From: Chloroflexota bacterium
GTDB lineage: Bacteria > Chloroflexota > Anaerolineae > Anaerolineales > UBA4823
Direction of reading: 5' to 3'
NCBI GenBank assembly: GCA_023395675.1
Contig: JAEWYL010000104.1
Span: forward strand, 1 to 9,324
DNA length: 9,324 nucleotides
Every line of letters starts with the position of its first letter. The first letter of the stretch is position 1. Shown one piece after another: positions 1-5,998 of the stretch. Under the pieces are notes generated by a model. It made no database searches. It had not been told where the DNA came from and worked only from the letters and a program-made list of their open reading frames with translations. The position numbers and the translations under genes were made by a program.

Positions 1-1
1 C

Positions 2-103
2 CAGGGGGCAGCCGCCCGGCCGCAGGGCCGCTCCCGGGCCAAAAAGCGCTCCAAACAGGCGCGCCCCTCCGCTTCAGAACTGCCTTCTCAACTGGAACCT
101 TAG
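2..103 (+). CDS. C-terminal tail of an upstream protein (partial, tentative)
   Basis: An open frame enters from the left edge and ends at the TAG at 101-103, two bases before the flippase ATG. The 33 visible residues are rich in Arg, Lys, Ala, Gln and Ser and end in SELPSQLEP, which looks like a disordered basic C-terminal tail and gives no family clue. The spacing fits the tight packing of the following genes, so I infer that this is the preceding member of the same operon. The other two forward frames are also open over this short GC-rich stretch, so the coding call rests mainly on the position of the stop next to the next start. No function can be assigned. Confidence 0.4.
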   Translation, partial: QGAAARPQGRSRAKKRSKQARPSASELPSQLEP

Positions 104-105
104 GT

Positions 106-1671
106 ATGGAACTGGCCGAAACCCAAGTCTCCACGGAAACGGCCGGGGGCGAGCCCCTGCGCCCGGATACGACCAAAAAGCATATCCGCGGCTCCAGCCT
201 GCTGCTGGCCGGCCAGATCCTTTCGATGTTCCTGAATTTCGCCGTCCAGTTCCTGGTGGTGCGCTACCTCTCCAAGAGCGATTACGGCGCCTTCGCCTAC
301 GCCCTCTCGGTGGTCTCCATCGGCGCCAGCGTCTCCCTGCTGGGCCTGGACAAGGCCGTGACCCGCTTCCTGCCCATCTATCACGAGCAGGGCGACTACC
401 GGCGCATCCACGGCGTGATCCTGATGGCGGGCGGCTCCATCCTGGGTCTCGGGCTGCTGCTGGTGGCGGGCCTCTTCCTCTTCCAGGTGCCTATCAACGC
501 CCGCTTCATCAGCGATCCCCAGGCCCTGGGGCTGCTGCTGCTGGTGATCGCCCTGGCCCCGGTGGACGCCCTGAACAGCCTCTTCCAGGGGCTGCTGGCG
601 GTCTTCGCCCGGCCCAGCGCCATCTTCTTCCGCCGCCACCTGCTGGCCCCGCTGCTGCGCCTGGGGGCGGTGCTGCTGGCGGTGCTGCTCGGGCAGGACG
701 TCTTTTTCCTGGCGGCGGCCTACCTGGTGGGCGGGCTTTTCGGCCTGGCGGTGCACCTGGGCATCGTGCTGCAGTCGCTGCGCCGGGCCGGGCTGCTGGA
801 GCGCTTCCGGCTGAAAGAGGCCCTGCTGCCCGCCCGCGCCATCTACGGCTTCAGCCTGCCGCTGCTCTCCACCGACGTGGTGCTCATCCTGCGCACCACG
901 CTGGTGGCGGTCCTGCTCCAGTTCTACGGCAGCGCGCTGGACGTGGCCGCCTTCCGCGCCGTCGTCCCGGTGGCGGGGCTCAATTCGGTGGTCATGCAGA
1001 GCTTCAAGTACCTGTTCACCCCGCTGGCCTCCCGCCTCTACGCCCGCCAGGACCGCGAGGGCCTCAACGACCTGTACTGGAAGACCGCCATCTGGATTTC
1101 GCTCTTTTCCTTCCCGGTCTTCGTGGTCACCTTTTCGCTGGCCCAGCCGCTCACGGTGCTGCTCTTCGGCGAGCGCTACGCGGACTCGGGGGTGATCCTG
1201 GCGCTGCTCTCGTTCGGCTATTTCTTCAACGCGGCCCTGGGGTTCAACTCCTACACCCTGCGCGTGTACGGGCGGGTGCGCTACATCGTGCTCATAGACG
1301 TGCTGACCGCCGCCTTCGGCCTGGGGCTGAACCTGCTGCTGATCCCGCGCTACGGGGCCCTGGGCGCAGCCGTTGGCGTCACCGCCGGGCTGGTGGCCTA
1401 CAACCTGCTGAACCACCTGGGCCTGCTGCTCGGCACGGGCATCAACCTCTTCCAGTGGCGCTATTCGCAGGTCTACCTGAGCCTCATCCTGGCTACCCTG
1501 GGCCTGCTGCTGCTGCAGGTGAGCGCCAACCCGCCGCTGTACGTCAGCGCGGTCCTGGCGGCGGCCATCTCCTTCGGGCTGCTGCGCCTGAACCGCCGCA
1601 CCCTGGATATCGAGCAGATCTTTCCCGAAATCCGGCGCATCCCGCTGCTCCGCCCGCTGCTGGGCTATTGA
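106..1671 (+). CDS. Polysaccharide flippase, MOP/MATE superfamily (Wzx-like)
   Basis: This 521-residue integral membrane protein should move lipid-linked oligosaccharide repeat units across the cytoplasmic membrane. After a polar N-terminus (1-28), hydrophobic segments recur along the whole chain in the 12-14 helix pattern of Wzx-type transporters, for example about 31-52, 62-80, 103-127, 139-155, 181-222, 325-355, 362-380, 393-413, 418-443 and 455-495. Family-like signatures are YLSKSDYGAFAYALS (54-68) after the first helix, AVTRFLPIYHEQGDYRRIHG (84-103) and LFGERYADSG (353-362). The length is normal for the family. ATG 106 is the first usable start: the frame is open to the window edge but contains no earlier ATG, GTG or TTG. 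No strong Shine-Dalgarno precedes it, so translation may depend on readthrough of ribosomes from the upstream gene. The substrate cannot be deduced. The superfamily call is secure; the Wzx role is inferred from the neighbouring transferases and polymerase. Confidence 0.9.
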   Translation: MELAETQVSTETAGGEPLRPDTTKKHIRGSSLLLAGQILSMFLNFAVQFLVVRYLSKSDYGAFAYALSVVSIGASVSLLGLDKAVTRFLPIYHEQGDYRRIHGVILMAGGSILGLGLLLVAGLFLFQVPINARFISDPQALGLLLLVIALAPVDALNSLFQGLLAVFARPSAIFFRRHLLAPLLRLGAVLLAVLLGQDVFFLAAAYLVGGLFGLAVHLGIVLQSLRRAGLLERFRLKEALLPARAIYGFSLPLLSTDVVLILRTTLVAVLLQFYGSALDVAAFRAVVPVAGLNSVVMQSFKYLFTPLASRLYARQDREGLNDLYWKTAIWISLFSFPVFVVTFSLAQPLTVLLFGERYADSGVILALLSFGYFFNAALGFNSYTLRVYGRVRYIVLIDVLTAAFGLGLNLLLIPRYGALGAAVGVTAGLVAYNLLNHLGLLLGTGINLFQWRYSQVYLSLILATLGLLLLQVSANPPLYVSAVLAAAISFGLLRLNRRTLDIEQIFPEIRRIPLLRPLLGY

Positions 1672-1712
1672 AAGCTGCTGGTCTGGATCCGAGCCCTTGA
1701 TTGATCACCTGT

Positions 1713-1717
1713 AAGGA
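1713..1717 (+). promoter_or_regulatory. Ribosome binding site of the GT4 gene
   Basis: AAGGA lies eight bases before the ATG at 1726, inside the 54-base gap after the flippase gene. It supports independent ribosome loading for the glycosyltransferase block. The gap holds no hairpin followed by T residues and no convincing -10 box, so I see no terminator or promoter in it. Confidence 0.65.
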
Positions 1718-1725
1718 ATGCTCGC

Positions 1726-2952
1726 ATGAAAGTCGCCTACATGATGTCCAGATTTCCAAAGCTGACGGAGACTTTCGTTCTCTATGAAATGCACAGCCTG
1801 GAGCGGTTGGGGGTGCGGGTGGAGATCTTCCCCCTGCTGAGGGAAAAAGCCCCGGTGATGCACGCCGAGAGCCTCCCCTACGTGCGCCGCGCCCACTACA
1901 CCCCCCTGCTCTCCTGGCCCATCCTGCGCGCCAACCTGCGCTTCCTGCTGCGCCGGCCGCGCGCCTACCTGGGCGCGTTCGCGGCCCTGGTCCGGCACAA
2001 CCTGGGCAGCCTGCGCTTCTTCACCCGCGCCATGGCGGTCTTCCCCAAATCCGTCTTCCTGGCGGAGCGCATGCAGCAGGCGCGCATCCAGCACATCCAC
2101 GCCCACTTTGCCAGTCACCCGGCGGCCGCCGCCTATGTGATCCACCGCCTCACGGGCATCCCCTACAGCTTCACCGCCCACGGCTCCGATATCCACCGCG
2201 ACCGGCATATGCTGCGCGAGAAGGTGGCCCGGGCGGCCTTTGTCGCCCCCATCTCCATCTTCAACCGCCAGGTCATCCTGGACGAATGCGCCGGGCGCTT
2301 TGAGGAGAAGCTGGTGGTGGTGCACTGCGGGGTGGACACGACCGTCTTCCACCCCAACGGCAGGCAGCCGGCGCTGCCCGGGGCCGCCCCGCTCTCCATC
2401 CTCTGCATCGGGACCCTGCACGAGGTCAAGGGCCAGCGCTACCTGATCGAGGCCTGCCGCCTGCTGCAGCAGAAGGGCCTGCCCTTCCACCTGCGCTTCG
2501 TGGGCGACGGCCCCGACCGCCAGATGCTGCAGGCCCTCGTCGCCCGGGCCGGGCTGGTGGGCTGCGTCGAGTTTGCCGGCCGCAAGACCCGCGACGAGGT
2601 CATCACCCTGCTCGGCCGCGCCGACGTGCTGGTGGCCCCCAGCGTGCCCTCCCGCGACGGGCGCAAGGAGGGCATCCCGGTGGTGCTCATGGAGGCTATG
2701 GCCTCCGGGGTGCCGGTGATCGCCAGCCGCCTGTCGGGCATCCCCGAGCTGGTGGAGGACGGCCGCGACGGGCTGCTGGTGGCGCCCGGGCGCTCCGAGG
2801 AGCTGGCCGGAGCCCTGGAGCGCCTGGCCCTGGACCCCGAGCTGCAGGGCTGCCTCAGCCAGGAGGGCCGCAAAAAGATCGAGCGCGAGTTCGACCTGCA
2901 AGCCAGCGCAGCCAGGCTGCTGCGCCTGATCCAGGAGGGGGCGCCGGTATGA
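1726..2952 (+). CDS. Glycosyltransferase family 4 (GT-B fold, WcaL/AmsK-like)
   Basis: This 408-residue protein should be a cytoplasmic, membrane-associated retaining glycosyltransferase that adds a sugar from a nucleotide-sugar donor to the growing lipid-linked repeat. The N-terminal acceptor domain starts MKVAYMMSRFPKLTETFVLYE; the TETF at 14-17 resembles the S/TETF opening of colanic acid and amylovoran transferases of the WcaL/AmsK type. Further landmarks are HIHAHFAS (123-130), FTAHGSDIH (149-157) and GVDTTVFHP (202-210) at the domain junction. The C-terminal donor domain contains IGTLHEVKGQ (228-237, Lys235 being the expected phosphate contact), FVGDGPD (258-264) and a clear EX7E motif, Glu315 and Glu323, followed by AMASGVPVIAS (324-334). 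Length is typical. The start is supported by AAGGA upstream. The gene overlaps the next one by four bases (ATGA). Family assignment is firm; the donor sugar and linkage are unknown. Confidence 0.93.
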   Translation: MKVAYMMSRFPKLTETFVLYEMHSLERLGVRVEIFPLLREKAPVMHAESLPYVRRAHYTPLLSWPILRANLRFLLRRPRAYLGAFAALVRHNLGSLRFFTRAMAVFPKSVFLAERMQQARIQHIHAHFASHPAAAAYVIHRLTGIPYSFTAHGSDIHRDRHMLREKVARAAFVAPISIFNRQVILDECAGRFEEKLVVVHCGVDTTVFHPNGRQPALPGAAPLSILCIGTLHEVKGQRYLIEACRLLQQKGLPFHLRFVGDGPDRQMLQALVARAGLVGCVEFAGRKTRDEVITLLGRADVLVAPSVPSRDGRKEGIPVVLMEAMASGVPVIASRLSGIPELVEDGRDGLLVAPGRSEELAGALERLALDPELQGCLSQEGRKKIEREFDLQASAARLLRLIQEGAPV

Positions 2953-4160
2953 TCGCATTCATTTTCTGGGCCGCGCTGTTCGTGATCCTCTACACCTACC
3001 TGCTCTTCCCGGCGCTGGTCTTCCTGCGCGGGCGCCTGCTGCCCCGCCCGCACCGGGAGGCGGACTGCGAGCCGCCGGTCAGCATCCTGATCGCCGCCCG
3101 CAACGAGGCCGGCAACATCCCCGCCAAGATGCAGAACCTGCTCAACCTGGACTACCCGGCCTCCAAACTGGAGGTCATCGTGGCCTCCGACGGCTCCAGC
3201 GACGAGACCAACGCCCTGGTGCAGGGCTACGCCGGGCGGGGGGTGCGCCTGCTGGCGCTGCCGCGCGTGGGCAAGGCCGAGGCCCTCAACGCCGCCGTCG
3301 CCGCCGCCGGCGGGGAGATCCTGGTCTTCTCCGACGCCAACAGCCTGTTGATCCCCGGCGCGCTGCGCGCCCTGCTGCGCCCCCTGGCGGACCCCTCCGT
3401 GGGCGGGGTGGCGGGCAACCAGTGCTACCTGCCCCGCGGCTCCACCAGCCTGGCGCACGACGGCGAGCGCAGCTACTGGAACTACGACCGCGAGCTCAAG
3501 CAGCTCGAAAGCCGGGCGGGGAACGTCATCTCCGCCACCGGGTCGCTCTACGCCGTCCGCCGCAGCCTGTTCCTGCCCGTCCCCGAGGGCGTGACCGATG
3601 ATTTCGTCACCTCCACCGCGGTCATCCTGCAGGGCAGCCGCCTGGTCTTCGCCCCCGGGGCGGTGACCTACGAGCCCATGGCGCCCTCCAGCCGCCTGGA
3701 ATTCCGGCGCAAGCTGCGCATCAGCACCCGCGGCCTGCAGGCCGTGCTGGCGCGGCGCGCCCTGTTGAACCCCTTCCGCTACGGGTTCTACGCCGTGCAG
3801 CTCTTCTCGCACAAGGTGCTGCGCCGGCTGGTGGCCTTCCCCCTGCTGGTGCTGCTGCTGGCGACCCCGCTGCTCTGGAATGCGGGGCTGCTCTACCGCC
3901 TGGCGCTGCTGGCCCAGGCCGGGTTCTACGGGCTGGCCCTGCTGGGGCTGGCGCTGCAGCACCCCCGTCTGGAGCAGCTGCGCACCCCCTGGAAGCTTTC
4001 GAAGGCCTTCACCCTGCCCTTTTATTTCTGCATGGTGAACGTGGCCTCCCTGCTGGCGGCGCTGAACGTGCTCAGCGGGCGGCGCATCGCCCAATGGGAG
4101 CCGCAGCGCCAGGAGACCACCCCCGGGCCGGGCCCCCTGGCAGATGGGAGTTCCTCATGA
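2949..4160 (+). CDS. Membrane-anchored glycosyltransferase family 2 (GT-A fold)
   Basis: The 403-residue protein is a processive-type or HAS/IcaA-like GT2 enzyme. It begins with a membrane helix (about 3-27), followed by a cytoplasmic catalytic domain: PPVSILIAARNEAGNI (42-57), EVIVASDGSSDET (75-87, Asp81), VGKAEALNAA (107-116), LVFSDANS (125-132, metal-site Asp129 with Asn131 in place of the second Asp), SATGSLYAVRRSLF (195-208) and VTDDF (215-219), where an Asp is the likely base. The segment FRRKLRISTRGLQAV (252-266) sits where QxxRW occurs in synthases but lacks that exact motif. Three C-terminal hydrophobic segments (about 293-311, 316-336 and 353-373) return the chain to the membrane, and a Pro/Gly/Ser-rich tail ends the protein. 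The start codon overlaps the GT4 stop (ATGA), with AGGAGG at 2933-2938. It probably extends the repeat unit, but a processive synthase role cannot be excluded. Confidence 0.9.
   Translation: MIAFIFWAALFVILYTYLLFPALVFLRGRLLPRPHREADCEPPVSILIAARNEAGNIPAKMQNLLNLDYPASKLEVIVASDGSSDETNALVQGYAGRGVRLLALPRVGKAEALNAAVAAAGGEILVFSDANSLLIPGALRALLRPLADPSVGGVAGNQCYLPRGSTSLAHDGERSYWNYDRELKQLESRAGNVISATGSLYAVRRSLFLPVPEGVTDDFVTSTAVILQGSRLVFAPGAVTYEPMAPSSRLEFRRKLRISTRGLQAVLARRALLNPFRYGFYAVQLFSHKVLRRLVAFPLLVLLLATPLLWNAGLLYRLALLAQAGFYGLALLGLALQHPRLEQLRTPWKLSKAFTLPFYFCMVNVASLLAALNVLSGRRIAQWEPQRQETTPGPGPLADGSSS
4146..4150 (+). promoter_or_regulatory. Ribosome binding site deciding the 4157 start
   Basis: GGGAG lies six bases before the ATG at 4157. 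The frame is open further upstream, with another ATG at 4094, but that would create a 67-base overlap with the preceding gene and add a Gly/Pro-rich segment that the paralogue at 5059 does not have. The ATGA overlap start is therefore preferred. Confidence 0.7.
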
Positions 4161-5062
4161 GCGCCGGAACCGCCGCGCTGTACCAGCCCCTTTACGGGCC
4201 GCCCTACGGGCCGCTCACCGACAGCCAGTTCGCGGAGCTGCGCCGGCGCCTGCCCCGCCTGTGGAGCCCCGCCCAGGCCGACCCGAACGCCTCGGTGATC
4301 GTGCCCGTGGGCTCCCCGGCCGAGCTGAAGCAGGTCTTCTGCCTGCTCTCCGACCTGTCCCACTACCGGGGCAGCTACAGCCTGGAGTGCCTGCTGGCGC
4401 TCCCCGCGGGCCAGCCCTGGCTGCCCCCGGAGCGGCTCGCCCTGCTGGACTCGCTGGGTCTGCGGGTGGTCTTCACCAGCGCCCGGGGGCGGGGCGGGCT
4501 GGCGGCGCGCGGCTGCGCGGCCCAGGCCGCCCGCGCCGGCATCCTGCTGCACTTCGCCGCCGACACGCGCCTGCCCGACCCCACCGCCCTGGTGGACTGG
4601 TACGTGCGCTCGCTGTTCGGCAAATTCCAGCTCGCGTACAGCCGGGTGGACTTTTACGGCCTGCCCGGCAGCCCCGGGGTGCGCCTGAGCCTGTTCGTGC
4701 TGAACGGGCTGCGCGCCCTCAAGCGCCGCCTGCTGGGCGTGCCCACGCCCCGCGGCAGCAACTATGCCATCACCCGGAGCCTCTTTCTCGACCTCTACGA
4801 GGCCGGCACGCTCTCGGAAGAACACCCGGTCGGGCTGGCCGCCCGGCTGGCGCAGGCCCGCAGCCGCTACGCTGCGGACCGCCGGCTGCGGGCCTATATC
4901 CCGGCTCACAAATTCAGCCCCCGCACGCTGCTCTCTCCCGCCCGCATTCTGCGCCGCCTGCGCGCCAACCTCAGGGCCCTGCCGGCCGGTTTTCGCCCCG
5001 GCGAATGGATGAACTGGAAAGTTTTCACGGATGAACTGGATATGTGGGAGAACCGATCATGA
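4157..5062 (+). CDS. GT2-like glycosyltransferase paralogue 1, with altered DxD motif
   Basis: This 301-residue soluble protein is a diverged GT-A-type transferase and a clear paralogue of the next gene. The opening strand ASVIVPVGSPAEL (45-57) matches the GT2 nucleotide-binding start, followed by LLSDLSHYRGSYSLE (63-77). The core block from 131 to 220 aligns without gaps to residues 123-212 of the downstream protein; a hand count gives 56 identities in 90 positions, including DPTALVDWY (141-149), LAYSRVDFY (159-167) and RGSNYAITR (199-207). At the expected metal site it reads FAADTR (133-138): the first Asp of DxD is Ala134, while Asp136 remains. A basic C-terminal region follows, and I see no membrane helix. 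It overlaps both neighbours by four bases (ATGA). It could be an active enzyme with a relaxed metal site, or a non-catalytic partner of its paralogue. Homology to the next gene is certain; the GT2 assignment is good; activity is open. Confidence 0.75.
   Translation: MSAGTAALYQPLYGPPYGPLTDSQFAELRRRLPRLWSPAQADPNASVIVPVGSPAELKQVFCLLSDLSHYRGSYSLECLLALPAGQPWLPPERLALLDSLGLRVVFTSARGRGGLAARGCAAQAARAGILLHFAADTRLPDPTALVDWYVRSLFGKFQLAYSRVDFYGLPGSPGVRLSLFVLNGLRALKRRLLGVPTPRGSNYAITRSLFLDLYEAGTLSEEHPVGLAARLAQARSRYAADRRLRAYIPAHKFSPRTLLSPARILRRLRANLRALPAGFRPGEWMNWKVFTDELDMWENRS
5046..5050 (+). promoter_or_regulatory. Ribosome binding site deciding the 5059 start
   Basis: GGGAG lies eight bases before the ATG at 5059. 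An in-frame GTG at 5044 overlaps the edge of this site, so it would have no ribosome binding site of its own; the ATG forming the ATGA overlap is preferred. The junction closely resembles that before 4157: GGGAG, a few bases, then ATGAGC. Confidence 0.7.
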
Positions 5063-5970
5063 GCGGCGTATCTTTTCCCGACGTCGTGCTGCAGCCCGAC
5101 GAGATCGGGCGGCAGTTGAGTCGCCTGCGCGGCAGCCTCGAGGCGGGACCCGACGCTTCCATCATTATCCCGGTCAACGCCCGGATGGATCTGGCCCTGG
5201 TGCACAACCTGCTGTCGGACCTGTTTCAATACCAGGGCCACAGCCTGCTGGAGTTTGTGCTGGTGATCAATAACTACGCCCCCGAAGCGCCCCCGCAGGA
5301 GATCGAGCAGTACCGCCGCCTGGGGGCGAACCTGGCCGCCGTGCCGGACGTGCGCCGGCCCGGGGAGGTGGTCATCATCAGCGCCCGCGCCCTGGGGGCG
5401 CGCACCTCGCGCTCCCCCTACAATCTGCATTTCGACGCCGACGTGCGCATCCCCGACGCCACCGCCCTGGTGGACTGGTACATCCAGTCGCTTTCGCGCG
5501 GGGCGGGCCTGGCCTACTCGCGCGTGGAGTTCTACAACCTGCCCGATAAGCCCGCCACACGGGTGCGCCTGGTGATCCACCACTCCACCCGCTGGGCCAA
5601 GCGCTCCCTGCTGGGCATCCCCACCGCGCGCGGCAGCAACTACGCCATCACCCGCGCCCTGTTCCTGCAGCTTTACGAGGAGGGTAGGCTCTCGGTGGAT
5701 ATTCAGGTGGGCCCCGCGGCCCGCCTGGCGGGGGCGCGCAGCGTCTACTCCGGGCGCAAGGAGCACCGCGTCTACACCTCGGCCCGCAAGCAGAGCGGGC
5801 GCTGGCTCCGGCTCTTCCCCTACTTCCTGCACCGCCTGTATTTCAACCTGAAGGCCACCCCCAACAGCCTGCGCCGCACCCATCCCGGCGCGCGCTGGAA
5901 AGGCTTCGACCGGGAATCGGAGATCCGCCAGAGCCGCTCCGCGCCGCCGTTCAAGGGGGACCGCCGCTGA
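5059..5970 (+). CDS. GT2-like glycosyltransferase paralogue 2, with intact DxD
   Basis: This 303-residue protein, without membrane helices, has the GT-A layout: ASIIIPVNARMDLALV (33-48) as the nucleotide-binding strand and helix, LLSDLFQYQGHSLLEFVLVI (51-70), then NLHFDADVRIPDATALVDWY (122-141), in which Asp126-Ala-Asp128 is a standard metal/donor-binding DxD. LAYSRVEFYNLP (151-162) and RGSNYAITRALF (191-202) complete the block shared with the upstream paralogue. The C-terminal third (about 233-303) is Arg/Lys-rich and could hold the protein at the membrane surface or bind anionic lipid carrier. It should transfer a sugar to the lipid-linked repeat; donor and acceptor are unknown. It starts within the stop of paralogue 1 and is followed by a 28-base gap, so it closes the first translationally coupled block. 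The tandem arrangement points to a local duplication. Confidence 0.8.
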   Translation: MSGVSFPDVVLQPDEIGRQLSRLRGSLEAGPDASIIIPVNARMDLALVHNLLSDLFQYQGHSLLEFVLVINNYAPEAPPQEIEQYRRLGANLAAVPDVRRPGEVVIISARALGARTSRSPYNLHFDADVRIPDATALVDWYIQSLSRGAGLAYSRVEFYNLPDKPATRVRLVIHHSTRWAKRSLLGIPTARGSNYAITRALFLQLYEEGRLSVDIQVGPAARLAGARSVYSGRKEHRVYTSARKQSGRWLRLFPYFLHRLYFNLKATPNSLRRTHPGARWKGFDRESEIRQSRSAPPFKGDRR

Positions 5971-5998
5971 GGCAGGCCCGTCCCGGGTTGACTGGCCT

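Noticed and set aside
528..545. CTG-rich runs resembling a trinucleotide repeat
   Set aside because: They encode leucines of membrane helices in a genome preferring CTG and recur in every membrane gene; they are codon bias rather than a repeat element.
1672..1725. Possible promoter in the gap before the GT4 gene
   Set aside because: TTGATT at 1697-1702 resembles a -35 element, but the expected -10 position is GC-rich coding-start sequence; only a ribosome binding site is supported.
3073..3345. GT2 gene with Asp-Ala-Asn instead of DxD, considered as a defective enzyme
   Set aside because: In my recollection DAN is common in this membrane-anchored GT2 subgroup, and the other catalytic landmarks (GKAEALN, TDDF) are intact, so I treat it as a normal variant.
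2439..4094. Very long reverse-strand open frames (also at 100-1416, 6023-7363 and 7270-8826)
   Set aside because: They lie exactly antisense to well-recognised genes, are dominated by Gln, Gly, Ala, His and Arg, and show no domain; this is the expected result of strong G/C third-position bias on the coding strand.
4094..4156. Upstream in-frame start for paralogue 1
   Set aside because: The extra 21 residues are Gly/Pro-rich, lie inside the preceding gene, and have no counterpart in the paralogue; GGGAG at 4146-4150 favours the start at 4157.
4144..5034. Forward 296-codon frame overlapping paralogue 1
   Set aside because: It is Ala/Arg/Pro/Gly-rich with no recognisable motif, while the overlapping frame has a clear paralogue downstream and a proper start; it is a composition shadow.
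5971..5998. Possible terminator or promoter between paralogue 2 and the lyase-like gene
   Set aside because: The stem is only five base pairs and is not followed by a T run; TTGACT at 5988-5993 looks like a -35 box, but no -10 box sits at the right distance and the promoter would fall inside the gene.
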